Below are positions 1-7,064 of a stretch of 9,459 nucleotides of DNA, one piece after another. Every line of letters starts with the position of its first letter. Position 1 is the stretch's first letter. The notes beneath the pieces are model-generated. The model was not told where the DNA came from, did not search any database, and worked only from the letters and a program-made list of their open reading frames with translations. Position numbers and translations under genes: made by a program. The DNA comes from Paracoccaceae bacterium (GTDB lineage Bacteria > Pseudomonadota > Alphaproteobacteria > Rhodobacterales > Rhodobacteraceae): assembly GCA_021767525.1 (NCBI GenBank), contig JAASTF010000109.1:1-9459 (forward strand). The letters run 5' to 3'.

Positions 1-938
1 ACACCGTCGGCGTCGATGGCGATCTGCTCGCCCTCAACGGCCATCTGCTCGCCCGCGGCGCCACCGAAGCCACCCAGGATCACGCTGATGAAGCTGCGGT
101 TCATCGCCTTGCACATGATGTAGGACAGGATCGCACCCGAGCTGCCCACAAGCGCGCCCACCACGATCAGCAGGTCGTTGCCCAGGCTGAAACCGATGGC
201 CGCCGCCGCCCAGCCGGAATAGCTGTTCAGCATCGACACCACCACCGGCATGTCGGCGCCGCCGATGCCCATGATCAGGTGATAGCCGATGAACAGCGCC
301 AGCAGCGTCAACAGCATCAGCGTCCAGCTGCCCGCATCGCTCAGATACATGACTGCCAGGATCACCGACAGCGCCGCGGCACCCGCGTTCAGGATATGCC
401 CGCCGGGCAGCTTTTTTGCCGCCGAGTCGACCTTGCCCGCTAGCTTGCCATAGGCAATGAGCGAGCCGGTGAAGGTCACCGCGCCGATCCAGATGCCCAG
501 CACCAGCTCGACCTTCAGAATGCCGATCTCGACGCTGGATTTCTTGGCCACCAGCTCGGCAAAGGTTCCGTCCACGGCGTCGCCCGCCGCCTTGGCGGCC
601 TCGACCATGTTGATGGTGATGTCGGCGTTGAAACCGACGAACACCGCGGCCAGGCCCACCAGGCTGTGCATGATGGCCACCAGCTCGGGCATCTGGGTCA
701 TCTCGACCCGGGTGGCCAGCTGATAGCCCACCGCCGCGCCCAGCGCGATCAGCACAAGCGAGGCCAGCCACAGCCCCTGCCCCGGCCCGATCAGCGTGGC
801 CAGCACGGCGATGCCCATGCCGACAATGCCGTACCACACGGCGCGTTTCGCGCTTTCCTGCCCCGAAAGGCCGCCCAGCGACAGGATGAAAAGAACCGCT
901 GCGACCGCATAGGCCGCAATCGTGAATGCGTATTCCAT
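1..938 (-). CDS. pntB: NAD(P) transhydrogenase subunit beta (partial, C-terminus beyond window)
   Basis: Membrane subunit of the proton-translocating transhydrogenase, which couples inward proton flow to hydride transfer from NADH to NADP+. The window holds the first 312 codons, starting MEYAFTIAAY. This is essentially the whole membrane domain, with about nine hydrophobic segments, and it stops in the loop just before the NADP(H)-binding domain. Family signatures are plain: MPELVAIMHSLVGLAAVFVGF with His91, at the same number as the proton-channel histidine of E. coli PntB, and GGADMPVVVSMLNSYSGW with Asn238, equivalent to E. coli Asn222. The loop around residues 111-140 is somewhat longer than in E. 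coli. The ATG at 938 is preceded by GGGAGG, which abuts the pntA stop codon. Only 13 bases separate the two genes, so they are co-transcribed and probably translationally coupled. Identification is firm; the missing end is only a window effect. Confidence 0.97.
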   Translation of the reverse strand, partial: MEYAFTIAAYAVAAVLFILSLGGLSGQESAKRAVWYGIVGMGIAVLATLIGPGQGLWLASLVLIALGAAVGYQLATRVEMTQMPELVAIMHSLVGLAAVFVGFNADITINMVEAAKAAGDAVDGTFAELVAKKSSVEIGILKVELVLGIWIGAVTFTGSLIAYGKLAGKVDSAAKKLPGGHILNAGAAALSVILAVMYLSDAGSWTLMLLTLLALFIGYHLIMGIGGADMPVVVSMLNSYSGWAAAAIGFSLGNDLLIVVGALVGSSGAILSYIMCKAMNRSFISVILGGFGGAAGEQMAVEGEQIAIDADG

Positions 939-951
939 GGCTGCGCCTCCC

Positions 952-2529
952 TTAGGATTTCTGGAACATGGCGAGCATGCGCCGGGTGACAAGGAAGCCG
1001 CCGAAGATGTTGATCGCGGCCATGAAAATGCCCAGGGCGGCCAACAGCGTGATCAGCATCGAGGACGAGCCGATCTGGATCAGCGCGCCCAGGATGATGA
1101 TCGACGAGATCGCGTTCGTCACGGCCATCAGCGGCGTGTGCAGCGAATGCGCCACGCCCCAGATCACCTGGAAGCCGACAAAGACGGACAGAACGAAAAC
1201 GATGAAATGCTGCATGAAGCTGGCCGGCATGCCTGGGATCAGCCCCACGCCCAGCACCAGCGCGGCACCAATGGCCAGCAGGGTCACCTGCTGCTTGGTC
1301 TGCGCCTTGAAGGCCGCGATTTCCTGTTCGCGCTTTTCCTCGGGCGTCAGCTCTTTGGGCTTTTCCTTTTTCTGCGCGGCAATCGCCTGCACCTTGGGGG
1401 GCGGCGGCGGCCAGGTGATTTCGTGATCGTGTGTCACGGTCGCGCCGCGGATCACATCATCTTCCATGTTGTGCACGATCTTGCCGTCCTTTTCGGGCGT
1501 CAGATCGGTCATCATGTGGCGGATGTTGGTGGCGTACAGGCTCGAGGCCTGCGCCGCCATCCGGCTGGGGAAATCGGTGTACCCGATGATAATCACGCCG
1601 TTTTCCGTCTCGATCTTCTCATCCGCGACGGTCAGCTTGCAGTTGCCGCCCTTTTCGGCCGCCAGGTCGACGATCACGCTGCCGCGCTTCATCGACTTGA
1701 CCATGTCCTCGGTCCACAGCTCGGGCGCTTCGCGGTTGGGGATCAGCGCCGTGGTGATCACGATGTCCATGTCGGGCGCCAGCTCGCGGAACTTGGCCAG
1801 CTGCGCCTCGCGGAATTCAGGGCTCGACACGCTGGCATAGCCGCCGGTCGAGGCGCCGTCTTCCTGCTCTTCCTCGAAATCCAGATAGACGAACTCGGCG
1901 CCCATCGATTCCACCTGCTCGGCCACTTCGGGCCGCACGTCGAACGCATAGGTGATCGCGCCCAGGCTGGTGGCGGCGCCGATGGCGGCCAGACCCGCCA
2001 CACCCGCACCCACGACCAGCACCTTGGCGGGGGGAACCTTGCCCGCGGCGGTGATCTGCCCGGTGAAGAAACGGCCGTAATTGTTGCCCGCCTCGATCAC
2101 CGCGCGATAGCCCGCGATATTCGCCATCGAGCTCAACGCGTCCATCTTCTGCGCGCGGCTGATACGCGGCACCATTTCCATGGCGATCACGTTGGCGCCC
2201 TTTTTCTTCGCCGCCTCCAGGCCCTTTTCATTCCCGGCCGGGTTGAAGAAGGAAATCAGGGTCTGGCCTTCGCGCAGGCGCTTCATCTCGGTGTCGTTGG
2301 GCACGCGGACCTTGGCGATGATATCGCAGTCCTTCCACAGCGCGGCGGCGGTTTTCACCACCTCGACCCCGGCCTCTTCATAGGCCGCGTCGGTAAATCC
2401 GGCCAACGCGCCGGCCCCGGTTTCGATCGCGCAGTCATATCCCAGCTTTTGCAAGGCCTGGGCCGACTCGGGCGTCATGGCGACGCGCGCCTCGCCCTCG
2501 TAGACTTCCTTTGGCGTTCCGATTTTCAC
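952..2529 (-). CDS. pntA: NAD(P) transhydrogenase subunit alpha (fused alpha1-alpha2 type)
   Basis: NAD(H)-binding subunit of the proton-translocating transhydrogenase, 525 residues, partner of the adjacent pntB. Residues 1 to about 375 form the soluble NAD(H) domain. They contain the RQD loop (Arg122, Gln127, Asp130 within PRISRAQKMD), which contacts the nicotinamide, and a Rossmann GxGxxG at Gly174-Gly179. A charged linker with a run of five prolines (374-378) follows. Four hydrophobic helices come next, roughly 415-434, 440-459, 463-487 and 490-514. This is the E. coli-like arrangement, whereas Rhodospirillum rubrum splits the same regions into PntAA and PntAB. The start is a GTG at 2529: it begins exactly at the conserved MKIGTPKE end and has an AAGGGG ribosome site 8 bases upstream, with no better in-frame ATG. 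The stop TAA lies 13 bases before pntB. Confidence 0.97.
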   Translation of the reverse strand: MKIGTPKEVYEGEARVAMTPESAQALQKLGYDCAIETGAGALAGFTDAAYEEAGVEVVKTAAALWKDCDIIAKVRVPNDTEMKRLREGQTLISFFNPAGNEKGLEAAKKKGANVIAMEMVPRISRAQKMDALSSMANIAGYRAVIEAGNNYGRFFTGQITAAGKVPPAKVLVVGAGVAGLAAIGAATSLGAITYAFDVRPEVAEQVESMGAEFVYLDFEEEQEDGASTGGYASVSSPEFREAQLAKFRELAPDMDIVITTALIPNREAPELWTEDMVKSMKRGSVIVDLAAEKGGNCKLTVADEKIETENGVIIIGYTDFPSRMAAQASSLYATNIRHMMTDLTPEKDGKIVHNMEDDVIRGATVTHDHEITWPPPPPKVQAIAAQKKEKPKELTPEEKREQEIAAFKAQTKQQVTLLAIGAALVLGVGLIPGMPASFMQHFIVFVLSVFVGFQVIWGVAHSLHTPLMAVTNAISSIIILGALIQIGSSSMLITLLAALGIFMAAINIFGGFLVTRRMLAMFQKS

Positions 2530-2561
2530 CTAACCATCCCCTTTCTAGGCAGATACGTTTT

Positions 2562-2583
2562 GGCCACCCGTTCGGGGGCGGCC
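2562..2583 (-). other. Stem-loop in the pntA leader
   Basis: On the minus strand two 8-base arms, GGCCGCCC and GGGTGGCC, pair across a 6-base loop (seven Watson-Crick pairs and one G-U). The structure ends 32 bases before the pntA GTG. It is followed by AAAACG and not by a T-run, so it does not look like an intrinsic terminator. If transcription starts near 2581, as the candidate promoter suggests, the hairpin would sit at the very 5' end of the pntAB mRNA, where such structures can protect transcripts. This is structural inference only. Confidence 0.3.
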
Positions 2584-2587
2584 CTGC

Positions 2588-2616
2588 TGTTTAAATTCTT
2601 CGCGCAACATTTGCAA
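2588..2616 (-). promoter_or_regulatory. Candidate promoter for pntAB
   Basis: In the 127-base gap upstream of pntA the minus strand reads TTGCAA (2611-2616), a 17-base spacer, then TAAACA (2588-2593). The -35 match is moderate and the -10 match weak. A rival pair in the same gap is TTGGCA (2637-2642) with TATCTT (2616-2621), but its spacer is only 15 bases. The gap length and the absence of other genes suggest that pntAB has its own promoter here; the exact boxes are uncertain. Confidence 0.22.
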
Positions 2617-2656
2617 AGATATCTGTCGCCTTCGATTGCCAAAATGTCGCGGAATG

Positions 2657-3115
2657 TCAAACCCAACGCCGCGTCTTGCGTTCGTAGCGGGCAAAATCTG
2701 CCCGGAATTTGCGCCGCAGGCGGTTTTCCTCGGGTATGATGAATCTGCGCTCGATGATCCAGGCGAAAATCGGCAGCAAGGGCAGCGCCAGAACCGAATC
2801 CCACCGCAGGATGAACCCCGCCAGTATCAGCAGGTCACCCAGGTAGATCGGGTTGCGCGTGCGCTTGAAAATACCGCTGGTCACCAGCCGGTCGGCCTCT
2901 TGGTGCGGGATCACCGTGGTGCGCTGGCGGCGCATCTCGTAGACCGCCAGCAGCATCAGCAGCACGCCGCCGCCCACCAGCAGGCCACCCAGGAAATCGG
3001 CCCAGGCGCCGCCGAATGACAGCTCCAGCGGCCAATAGTGCCCCTGCGCCCAAGCCAGCACCAAGGCCCCAAGCAGCCAGACAGGCGGCAGGTCGATCCA
3101 CTGGCGCAGGGTCAT
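2657..3115 (-). CDS. Isoprenylcysteine carboxyl methyltransferase (ICMT)-family membrane protein
   Basis: Small integral membrane protein of 152 residues, of the ICMT/phospholipid methyltransferase type. Hydrophobic segments lie at about 11-25, 38-58, 92-104 and 108-124. The family hallmark follows: KRTRNPIYLGDLL (84-96), with the Arg-Asn-Pro-x-Tyr motif, then an acidic and arginine-rich tail (EENRLRRKF, 129-137, and RYERKTRRWV at the end), which contributes to S-adenosylmethionine binding in the family. The true substrate in bacteria is generally unknown, so no specific methyl acceptor can be named. The start is taken at ATG 3115 (MTLRQWIDLPP). The frame stays open further upstream but overlaps the preceding gene, and no alternative start lies in the gap. 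The ribosome site is weak, which with the 16-base spacing suggests coupling to the upstream beta-lactamase-fold gene. Confidence 0.8.
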   Translation of the reverse strand: MTLRQWIDLPPVWLLGALVLAWAQGHYWPLELSFGGAWADFLGGLLVGGGVLLMLLAVYEMRRQRTTVIPHQEADRLVTSGIFKRTRNPIYLGDLLILAGFILRWDSVLALPLLPIFAWIIERRFIIPEENRLRRKFRADFARYERKTRRWV

Positions 3116-3131
3116 GCCCGGTCTGGCCCCA

Positions 3132-4085
3132 TCATTCCCATTCCATCTCTTCGAACACGCGCCCGGCATTCTTGGTCGCCAGTTCCTCGAACGTGTCCAT
3201 GTATTCCCACCGCGACTGGTCGACATAATACGCACTGGCCAGATCGCCACCTTCGTCGATATGCGCGCCGATCTTTTCGCGCAGGTCGCGCAGGTAATCG
3301 ACGGTGCCGCGGGTCACCATCTCCATCGTCGTGGGATGGCCGTGGCCGGGGATCACGTAGGTGGCGTTCAGCGCCGCGAACGGCCCTTCGAACGTGTCGA
3401 TCCAGGCATCTGTGTCCGTTTCGGGGAAAATCGGCGGCATGCGTTCGTGAAAGGCGATGTCGCCCGCGATCATGACGCTTTGCCCGGGCAGCCAGACCTG
3501 CGTATCGCCCGGGTCGTGCGACGGGCCCAGATACATCACCTCGATCACCTTGTCGCCCATCTCGACCACGTATTTGTCCTCGAACGACAGGTTCGGAATG
3601 GCGATCGTCGTGCCCTCGGCCTTGTCGCGGTTATACCGCTCCATCCCCTGAAGGATGAAATCCGCATCCGTCTTGAACGCCTCGATGGCATCCGCATGGG
3701 CCAGGATATCCACACCCTGCTCGGCCCAGTAGGAATTGCCCAGCATCGCGTGGCCCTGGCCGTTTTCGTTGATCACCAGCTTCACCGGCTGATCGGTGAC
3801 CTGCTTGATCTCGTCATGCAGGGCCTTTGCCAGCCGGTAAGAGGCGCCGCCATTGATCACCACAACCCCATCGCCGGTGACGATAAAGGACAGGTTGTTG
3901 TTATGGCCCGAGTTTTCATAGGTCGGCGGCGCGGTGGCGCCAATGGCCGACCAGACACCGGGATAGAACTCGACCGGCTTGTTATAAAGCTCCGATTGCG
4001 GGTACTTGTCGGCGATATCCTCGTGCGCCGCCGCTGCGCCCGCGCCCATCACAAGGGCCGCCAAAAGGGTCGTGAATCGTGCCAT
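3132..4085 (-). CDS. Exported metallo-beta-lactamase-fold protein with altered metal site
   Basis: Protein of 317 residues with an N-terminal signal peptide (MARFTTLLAALVMGAGAAAA, likely cleavage before His21), so periplasmic. The MBL fold is recognisable: NNNLSFIVTGDGVVVINGG (62-80) is the strand pair that opens the domain, GPSHDPGDTQVWLPG (187-201) carries the third metal-ligand His190, MIAGDIAF (205-212) gives Asp209, and VIPGHGHP (244-251) gives His248. The normal HxHxDH motif is replaced by NENGQGHAMLGN (106-117), keeping a single histidine, and the usual Asp before the first Gly is Asn (INGG). Catalysis may be altered or lost, so no substrate is proposed. ATG 4085 is chosen because it follows AGGGAGGATG and begins the signal peptide; the in-frame extension to 4244 has no such support. 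It probably forms an operon with the following methyltransferase. Confidence 0.85.
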   Translation of the reverse strand: MARFTTLLAALVMGAGAAAAHEDIADKYPQSELYNKPVEFYPGVWSAIGATAPPTYENSGHNNNLSFIVTGDGVVVINGGASYRLAKALHDEIKQVTDQPVKLVINENGQGHAMLGNSYWAEQGVDILAHADAIEAFKTDADFILQGMERYNRDKAEGTTIAIPNLSFEDKYVVEMGDKVIEVMYLGPSHDPGDTQVWLPGQSVMIAGDIAFHERMPPIFPETDTDAWIDTFEGPFAALNATYVIPGHGHPTTMEMVTRGTVDYLRDLREKIGAHIDEGGDLASAYYVDQSRWEYMDTFEELATKNAGRVFEEMEWE

Positions 4086-4114
4086 GTCATCCTCCCTGGT
4101 CGATTGCGCGACAA

Positions 4115-4130
4115 ATTCACAGATGTGAAT
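4115..4130. promoter_or_regulatory. Perfect inverted repeat, candidate operator (ATTC-N8-GAAT)
   Basis: ATTCACA and TGTGAAT form perfect 7-base arms around a GA centre. The site lies in the 151-base divergent gap, 30 bases upstream of the beta-lactamase-fold start and 106 bases upstream of the dehydrogenase start. Its position fits an operator overlapping the promoter or early leader of the minus-strand gene. The outer bases match ATTC-N8-GAAT, the pattern I recall for ArsR-family persulfide sensors of the SqrR/BigR type. No regulator gene is in the window, so the binding protein is unknown. Confidence 0.5.
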
Positions 4131-4236
4131 ACCAAAGTAAAGCAATGTGTGCCCCGGCATACGGACGCAACGGCGCGGCTTGTCAGCGCGCCGCCAGCCG
4201 CTAACCTGCGCCCAGCAATCCGAGGGAGGGAACGAC

Positions 4237-4998
4237 ATGAGCATTCAGGGAAAACACGCCATCGTCACCGGCGGCGGCACCGGCATCGGCCTGGCCATCG
4301 CCCGCGCGCTGGCCGCCGAGGGCGCGCAGGTCACCATCACCGGCCGCCGGCTCGAGGTGCTGCAAGAGGTCGCCACCGACGGGCTGCACCCGATGGCGAT
4401 GGACGTGACGGACGAGGGCCAGGTGCGCGACGTGATCGACGCCGCCGTGGACGCGCGCGGGCCGCTGCAGATCATCGTCGCCAATGCCGGCATCGCCGAG
4501 GGGCGCAAGCTGCACAAATCCTCGACCGACTTCTGGCGCCGCATCATGGCCACCAACCTGGACGGCGCGTTCTTTACCATCCGCGAAGGGATGCGCTCGA
4601 TGCTGGGCACCGATTGGGGCCGGGTTCTGGCCGTCAGCTCCATCGCCGGCGTGCGCGGCCTGCCTGGCGGCGGCGCCTATTCGGCGTCGAAACACGGGGT
4701 GATCGGGATGATGCGCAGCTTGGGCGAGGATTTCCTGGGCCAGCCCTATACCTTCAACTCGATCTGCCCGGGCTATGTCGACACGCCGATCGTCACGCGC
4801 AATGTCGACGCCATCAAGGACCGCGCCGGGATCTCGGCGGAAGAGGCGAAACAGATCATGGTCGAGTCGAACCGCCACAAGCGCCTGATCGCCCCCGAAG
4901 AGGTCGCCGCCGCCGCGCTGTGGCTGTGCCAGCCGGGGTCGGAATCGGTGAACGGGCAGGAAATCATGATCGCGGGGGGCCAGGTGGTGGGGCGCTGA
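4237..4998 (+). CDS. Short-chain dehydrogenase/reductase (SDR) family oxidoreductase
   Basis: Cytoplasmic NAD(P)-dependent oxidoreductase of 253 residues, the normal classical-SDR length. The cofactor motif TGGGTGIG is at 11-18, NAG at 83-85 and the structural Asn at 107. The catalytic Ser is at 134/135, Tyr148 and Lys152 lie in YSASK, and PGYVDT is at 178-183. Basic residues after the second strand (TGRR, 35-38) suggest NADP(H) preference, an inference. The C-terminal half resembles 3-hydroxybutyrate dehydrogenase or 3-oxoacyl reductase relatives (CPGYVDTP, then a KDRAGISAEE-type segment), but substrate cannot be assigned. ATG 4237 follows GAGGGAGGG by 6 bases; the frame is open further upstream from 4147, but that extension has no ribosome site. 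The gene is divergent from the beta-lactamase-fold gene, and phoX begins 79 bases after its stop under its own promoter. Confidence 0.9.
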   Translation: MSIQGKHAIVTGGGTGIGLAIARALAAEGAQVTITGRRLEVLQEVATDGLHPMAMDVTDEGQVRDVIDAAVDARGPLQIIVANAGIAEGRKLHKSSTDFWRRIMATNLDGAFFTIREGMRSMLGTDWGRVLAVSSIAGVRGLPGGGAYSASKHGVIGMMRSLGEDFLGQPYTFNSICPGYVDTPIVTRNVDAIKDRAGISAEEAKQIMVESNRHKRLIAPEEVAAAALWLCQPGSESVNGQEIMIAGGQVVGR

Positions 4999-5009
4999 CG
5001 CCCTGCCGA

Positions 5010-5027
5010 CTGTCACAGAACTGTCAG
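5010..5027 (+). promoter_or_regulatory. Pho box (PhoB binding site) upstream of phoX
   Basis: Two CTGTCA copies start 11 bases apart (5010 and 5021), the spacing of the PhoB direct-repeat site; by my count 15 of 18 positions fit the enterobacterial consensus. The sequence GCTAAT (5036-5041) follows 8 bases later and can serve as the -10 element. As in known PhoB-activated promoters there is no separate good -35, since the second repeat takes its place. The site is in the 79-base gap directly before a PhoX phosphatase gene, so position and function agree. Confidence 0.85.
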
Positions 5028-5077
5028 CGAATCTGGCTAATCGGATGGGTAAATCCATCCACCGCAGGAGAGCGCGA

Positions 5078-6976
5078 ATGAGCCAGATCGACACCCACGA
5101 CCTGTCCGCCGACGACTGGGACGAACAGAATTTCCCCCGCCCCCAGGAAAACGATTTTGATCGCGTGGTCGAACGCGCGATCTCGCGCCGCGGTTTCCTG
5201 GGCGGCGTTCTGGCCTTCGGCTCGGGCGCGGCGGCGATGGGCAGCGGCCTGCTGTCGGGCACATCGGCGCAGGCGCAGGCCGCGTCGCGCTTTGCCTTTA
5301 CCCCGATCCCGATTCAAACCGATTTCGACGTGCACGTGCCGCAGGGCTATTCCTGGCAGGTGCTGGCGCGCTGGGGCGATCCGCTGATGTCGGCGGCCGA
5401 TGGCTATGACGTGACCGATGGCGGGCCGGTCGACGGCTCGGACATGGTGTTCGGTGAAAACACCGACGGGATGGAAACCTTCAGCTTTCAGGGGCATCAG
5501 CTGATCGCCATCAACCACGAATACACCAACCGCCGGATCAACCTGCCCGCCTCGCAAGAAGGCACACCCGCCAACGCGGGCGACGTGCGCAAGCTGCAAA
5601 ACCTGCAAGGCGTCACCGTGATGGAAATCCGCGAGGGCGAAAACGGCTGGGAGGTGGTAAAAGACAGCCCCTTCAACCGCCGCATTCACCACAACACACC
5701 AATGAAGATCGTGGGGCCCGCCGCGGGCCATGACCTGCTGAAGACCGAGGCCGACCCGACTGGCACCATGTCGCTGGGCACGCTGAACAATTGCGGCTCG
5801 GGGCGCACGCCCTGGGGCACCTACCTGACCTGCGAAGAGAACTTCAACGGCTATTTCGGCTCGACCGAAGAGGCGCAGGATCAAAAGCCGGTGCAACTGG
5901 AAGCAGGCTATGCCCGCTATGGCATCGGGCCGCAGGGTTGGGGATACGATTACCACAAGTGGGACGCGCGGTTCGACGTGTCGAAAAACCCGCACGAGCC
6001 GCACCGCGCCGGCTGGGTCGTCGAAATCGACCCGACCGACCCAGACAGCACGCCCGTCAAGCATACCGGGCTGGGCCGCTTCAAGCACGAAAATGCCGAG
6101 GTTGTGGTCGCCCCGGATGGCCGCGTTGTCGTTTACATGGGCGATGATGAGCGCGGCGAGTTCCTTTATAAATTCGTGTCGAACGGCGTCTACGTGCCGG
6201 GCGGGCCGACCGATGGCTTGCTGGACGAGGGCACGCTGTATGCCGCCAAGTTCAACGATGACGGCACCGGCGAGTGGTTGGCGCTGACGCCCGAAACGAC
6301 AGGGATGGAGCTGGCCGAGATCCTGATTTTCACACGCATGGCTGGCTCTAAGGTGGGTGCCACCACGATGGACCGCCCCGAATGGATCGCCGCCAACCCC
6401 CACGCGGTCGAGGCCTATTGCTGCCTGACCAACAACAAGAACCGCGGCGTCAAACCCAACGCGGGTGGCGACGAAACCCCCGTCAATGGCCCCAACCCGC
6501 GCGAAACCAACCGCTACGGCCAGATCGTGCGCTGGCGCCCGGCGGATGACGATCACACCAGCGATGCGTTCGACTGGGATCTTTACGTCATGGCCGGCAA
6601 CCCCGAGGTTTACAACAATATCTACGGCGGGTCCGAGAATGTGAACGCGGGCAACCTGTTCAACTCGCCCGACGGGATGGCCTTCGACAGCCACGGGCTG
6701 GTCTGGATCCAGACCGATGGCGACGACAGCAACGAGGAGGATTTCGCCGGAATGGGCAACAACCAGATGCTGGTGGGCGACCCGGCGACCGGTGAAATCG
6801 TGCGATTCCTGACCGGGCCCAAGGGCAGCGAGGTGACGGGCCTGTGCTGGTCGGCGGATCGGCGCACCGCTTTCGTCGGCATTCAGCACCCGGGCGGCAG
6901 CTGGCCCGACGGCAGCGGCCTGCCCCGCTCGTCGGTGATCGCGGTCAAGCGTGACGATAACGGGCTGATCGGCTGA
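5078..6976 (+). CDS. phoX: PhoX-family alkaline phosphatase, Tat-exported
   Basis: Calcium- and iron-dependent phosphatase family (PhoX, DUF839) that releases phosphate from phosphate esters in the periplasm; 632 residues. The N-terminal region has a long acidic leader and a twin-arginine signal (SRRGFLGG, 37-44), followed by a hydrophobic stretch and AQAQA (64-68) as the likely cleavage zone. Tat export fits a protein folded around metals before transport. The family hallmark NCGSGRTPWGTYLTCEEN lies at 238-255, with conserved Cys239 and Cys252. Other family segments are GRFKHENAEVV (333-343), MGDDERGEFLYKF (354-366) and SPDGMAFDSHGLVWIQTDG (530-548). ATG 5078 is chosen over the in-frame ATG 5045 because GGAG lies 8 bases upstream, and because 5045 would fall almost on the predicted transcription start. 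The Pho box before it and the hairpin terminator after it mark a single-gene, phosphate-regulated unit. Confidence 0.93.
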   Translation: MSQIDTHDLSADDWDEQNFPRPQENDFDRVVERAISRRGFLGGVLAFGSGAAAMGSGLLSGTSAQAQAASRFAFTPIPIQTDFDVHVPQGYSWQVLARWGDPLMSAADGYDVTDGGPVDGSDMVFGENTDGMETFSFQGHQLIAINHEYTNRRINLPASQEGTPANAGDVRKLQNLQGVTVMEIREGENGWEVVKDSPFNRRIHHNTPMKIVGPAAGHDLLKTEADPTGTMSLGTLNNCGSGRTPWGTYLTCEENFNGYFGSTEEAQDQKPVQLEAGYARYGIGPQGWGYDYHKWDARFDVSKNPHEPHRAGWVVEIDPTDPDSTPVKHTGLGRFKHENAEVVVAPDGRVVVYMGDDERGEFLYKFVSNGVYVPGGPTDGLLDEGTLYAAKFNDDGTGEWLALTPETTGMELAEILIFTRMAGSKVGATTMDRPEWIAANPHAVEAYCCLTNNKNRGVKPNAGGDETPVNGPNPRETNRYGQIVRWRPADDDHTSDAFDWDLYVMAGNPEVYNNIYGGSENVNAGNLFNSPDGMAFDSHGLVWIQTDGDDSNEEDFAGMGNNQMLVGDPATGEIVRFLTGPKGSEVTGLCWSADRRTAFVGIQHPGGSWPDGSGLPRSSVIAVKRDDNGLIG

Positions 6977-7003
6977 TCCTGTTCAGGCCCTTTCGGCCCT
7001 CGG

Positions 7004-7030
7004 CGCCCCCGCGTCCTGCGGGGGCGTTTT
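7004..7030 (+). terminator. Intrinsic terminator after phoX
   Basis: A perfect 9-base-pair stem (CGCCCCCGC with GCGGGGGCG) closes a 5-base loop (GTCCT) and is followed directly by TTTT. It starts 27 bases after the phoX stop. The strong GC stem should end phoX transcription and insulate kynU from the Pho-regulated promoter. The short T-run is typical for GC-rich genomes. Confidence 0.85.
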
Positions 7031-7064
7031 CGGTGGTTCCCGGGAAAAACCATACGGGCCCGCA

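Noticed and set aside
34..837. A 267-codon minus-strand open frame within pntB
   Set aside because: It is out of frame with the pntB reading that gives a clean PntB sequence. That true frame has no stop in the window, so it runs off the left edge.
922..2739. A 605-codon plus-strand open frame opposite pntA
   Set aside because: It is antisense to a clear pntA. The translation is rich in His, Arg, Gly and Asp without domain structure, the usual shadow of a GC-biased gene.
2526..2804. A 92-codon minus-strand frame ending over the pntA start
   Set aside because: It overlaps the end of the methyltransferase gene in another frame and then the promoter gap; no coding signature or convincing start.
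4086..4244. N-terminal extension of the MBL-fold protein to 4244
   Set aside because: The extension would place 53 residues before an obvious signal peptide and overlap the dehydrogenase start; the ribosome site favours 4085.
3114..5081. A 655-codon plus-strand open frame across the MBL-fold gene and the dehydrogenase
   Set aside because: It runs antisense to one real gene and out of frame through another, with Arg/His-rich low-complexity translation and no ribosome site.
5024..6889. A 621-codon minus-strand open frame opposite phoX
   Set aside because: Antisense shadow of a gene with unmistakable PhoX motifs; it has no recognisable domain of its own.
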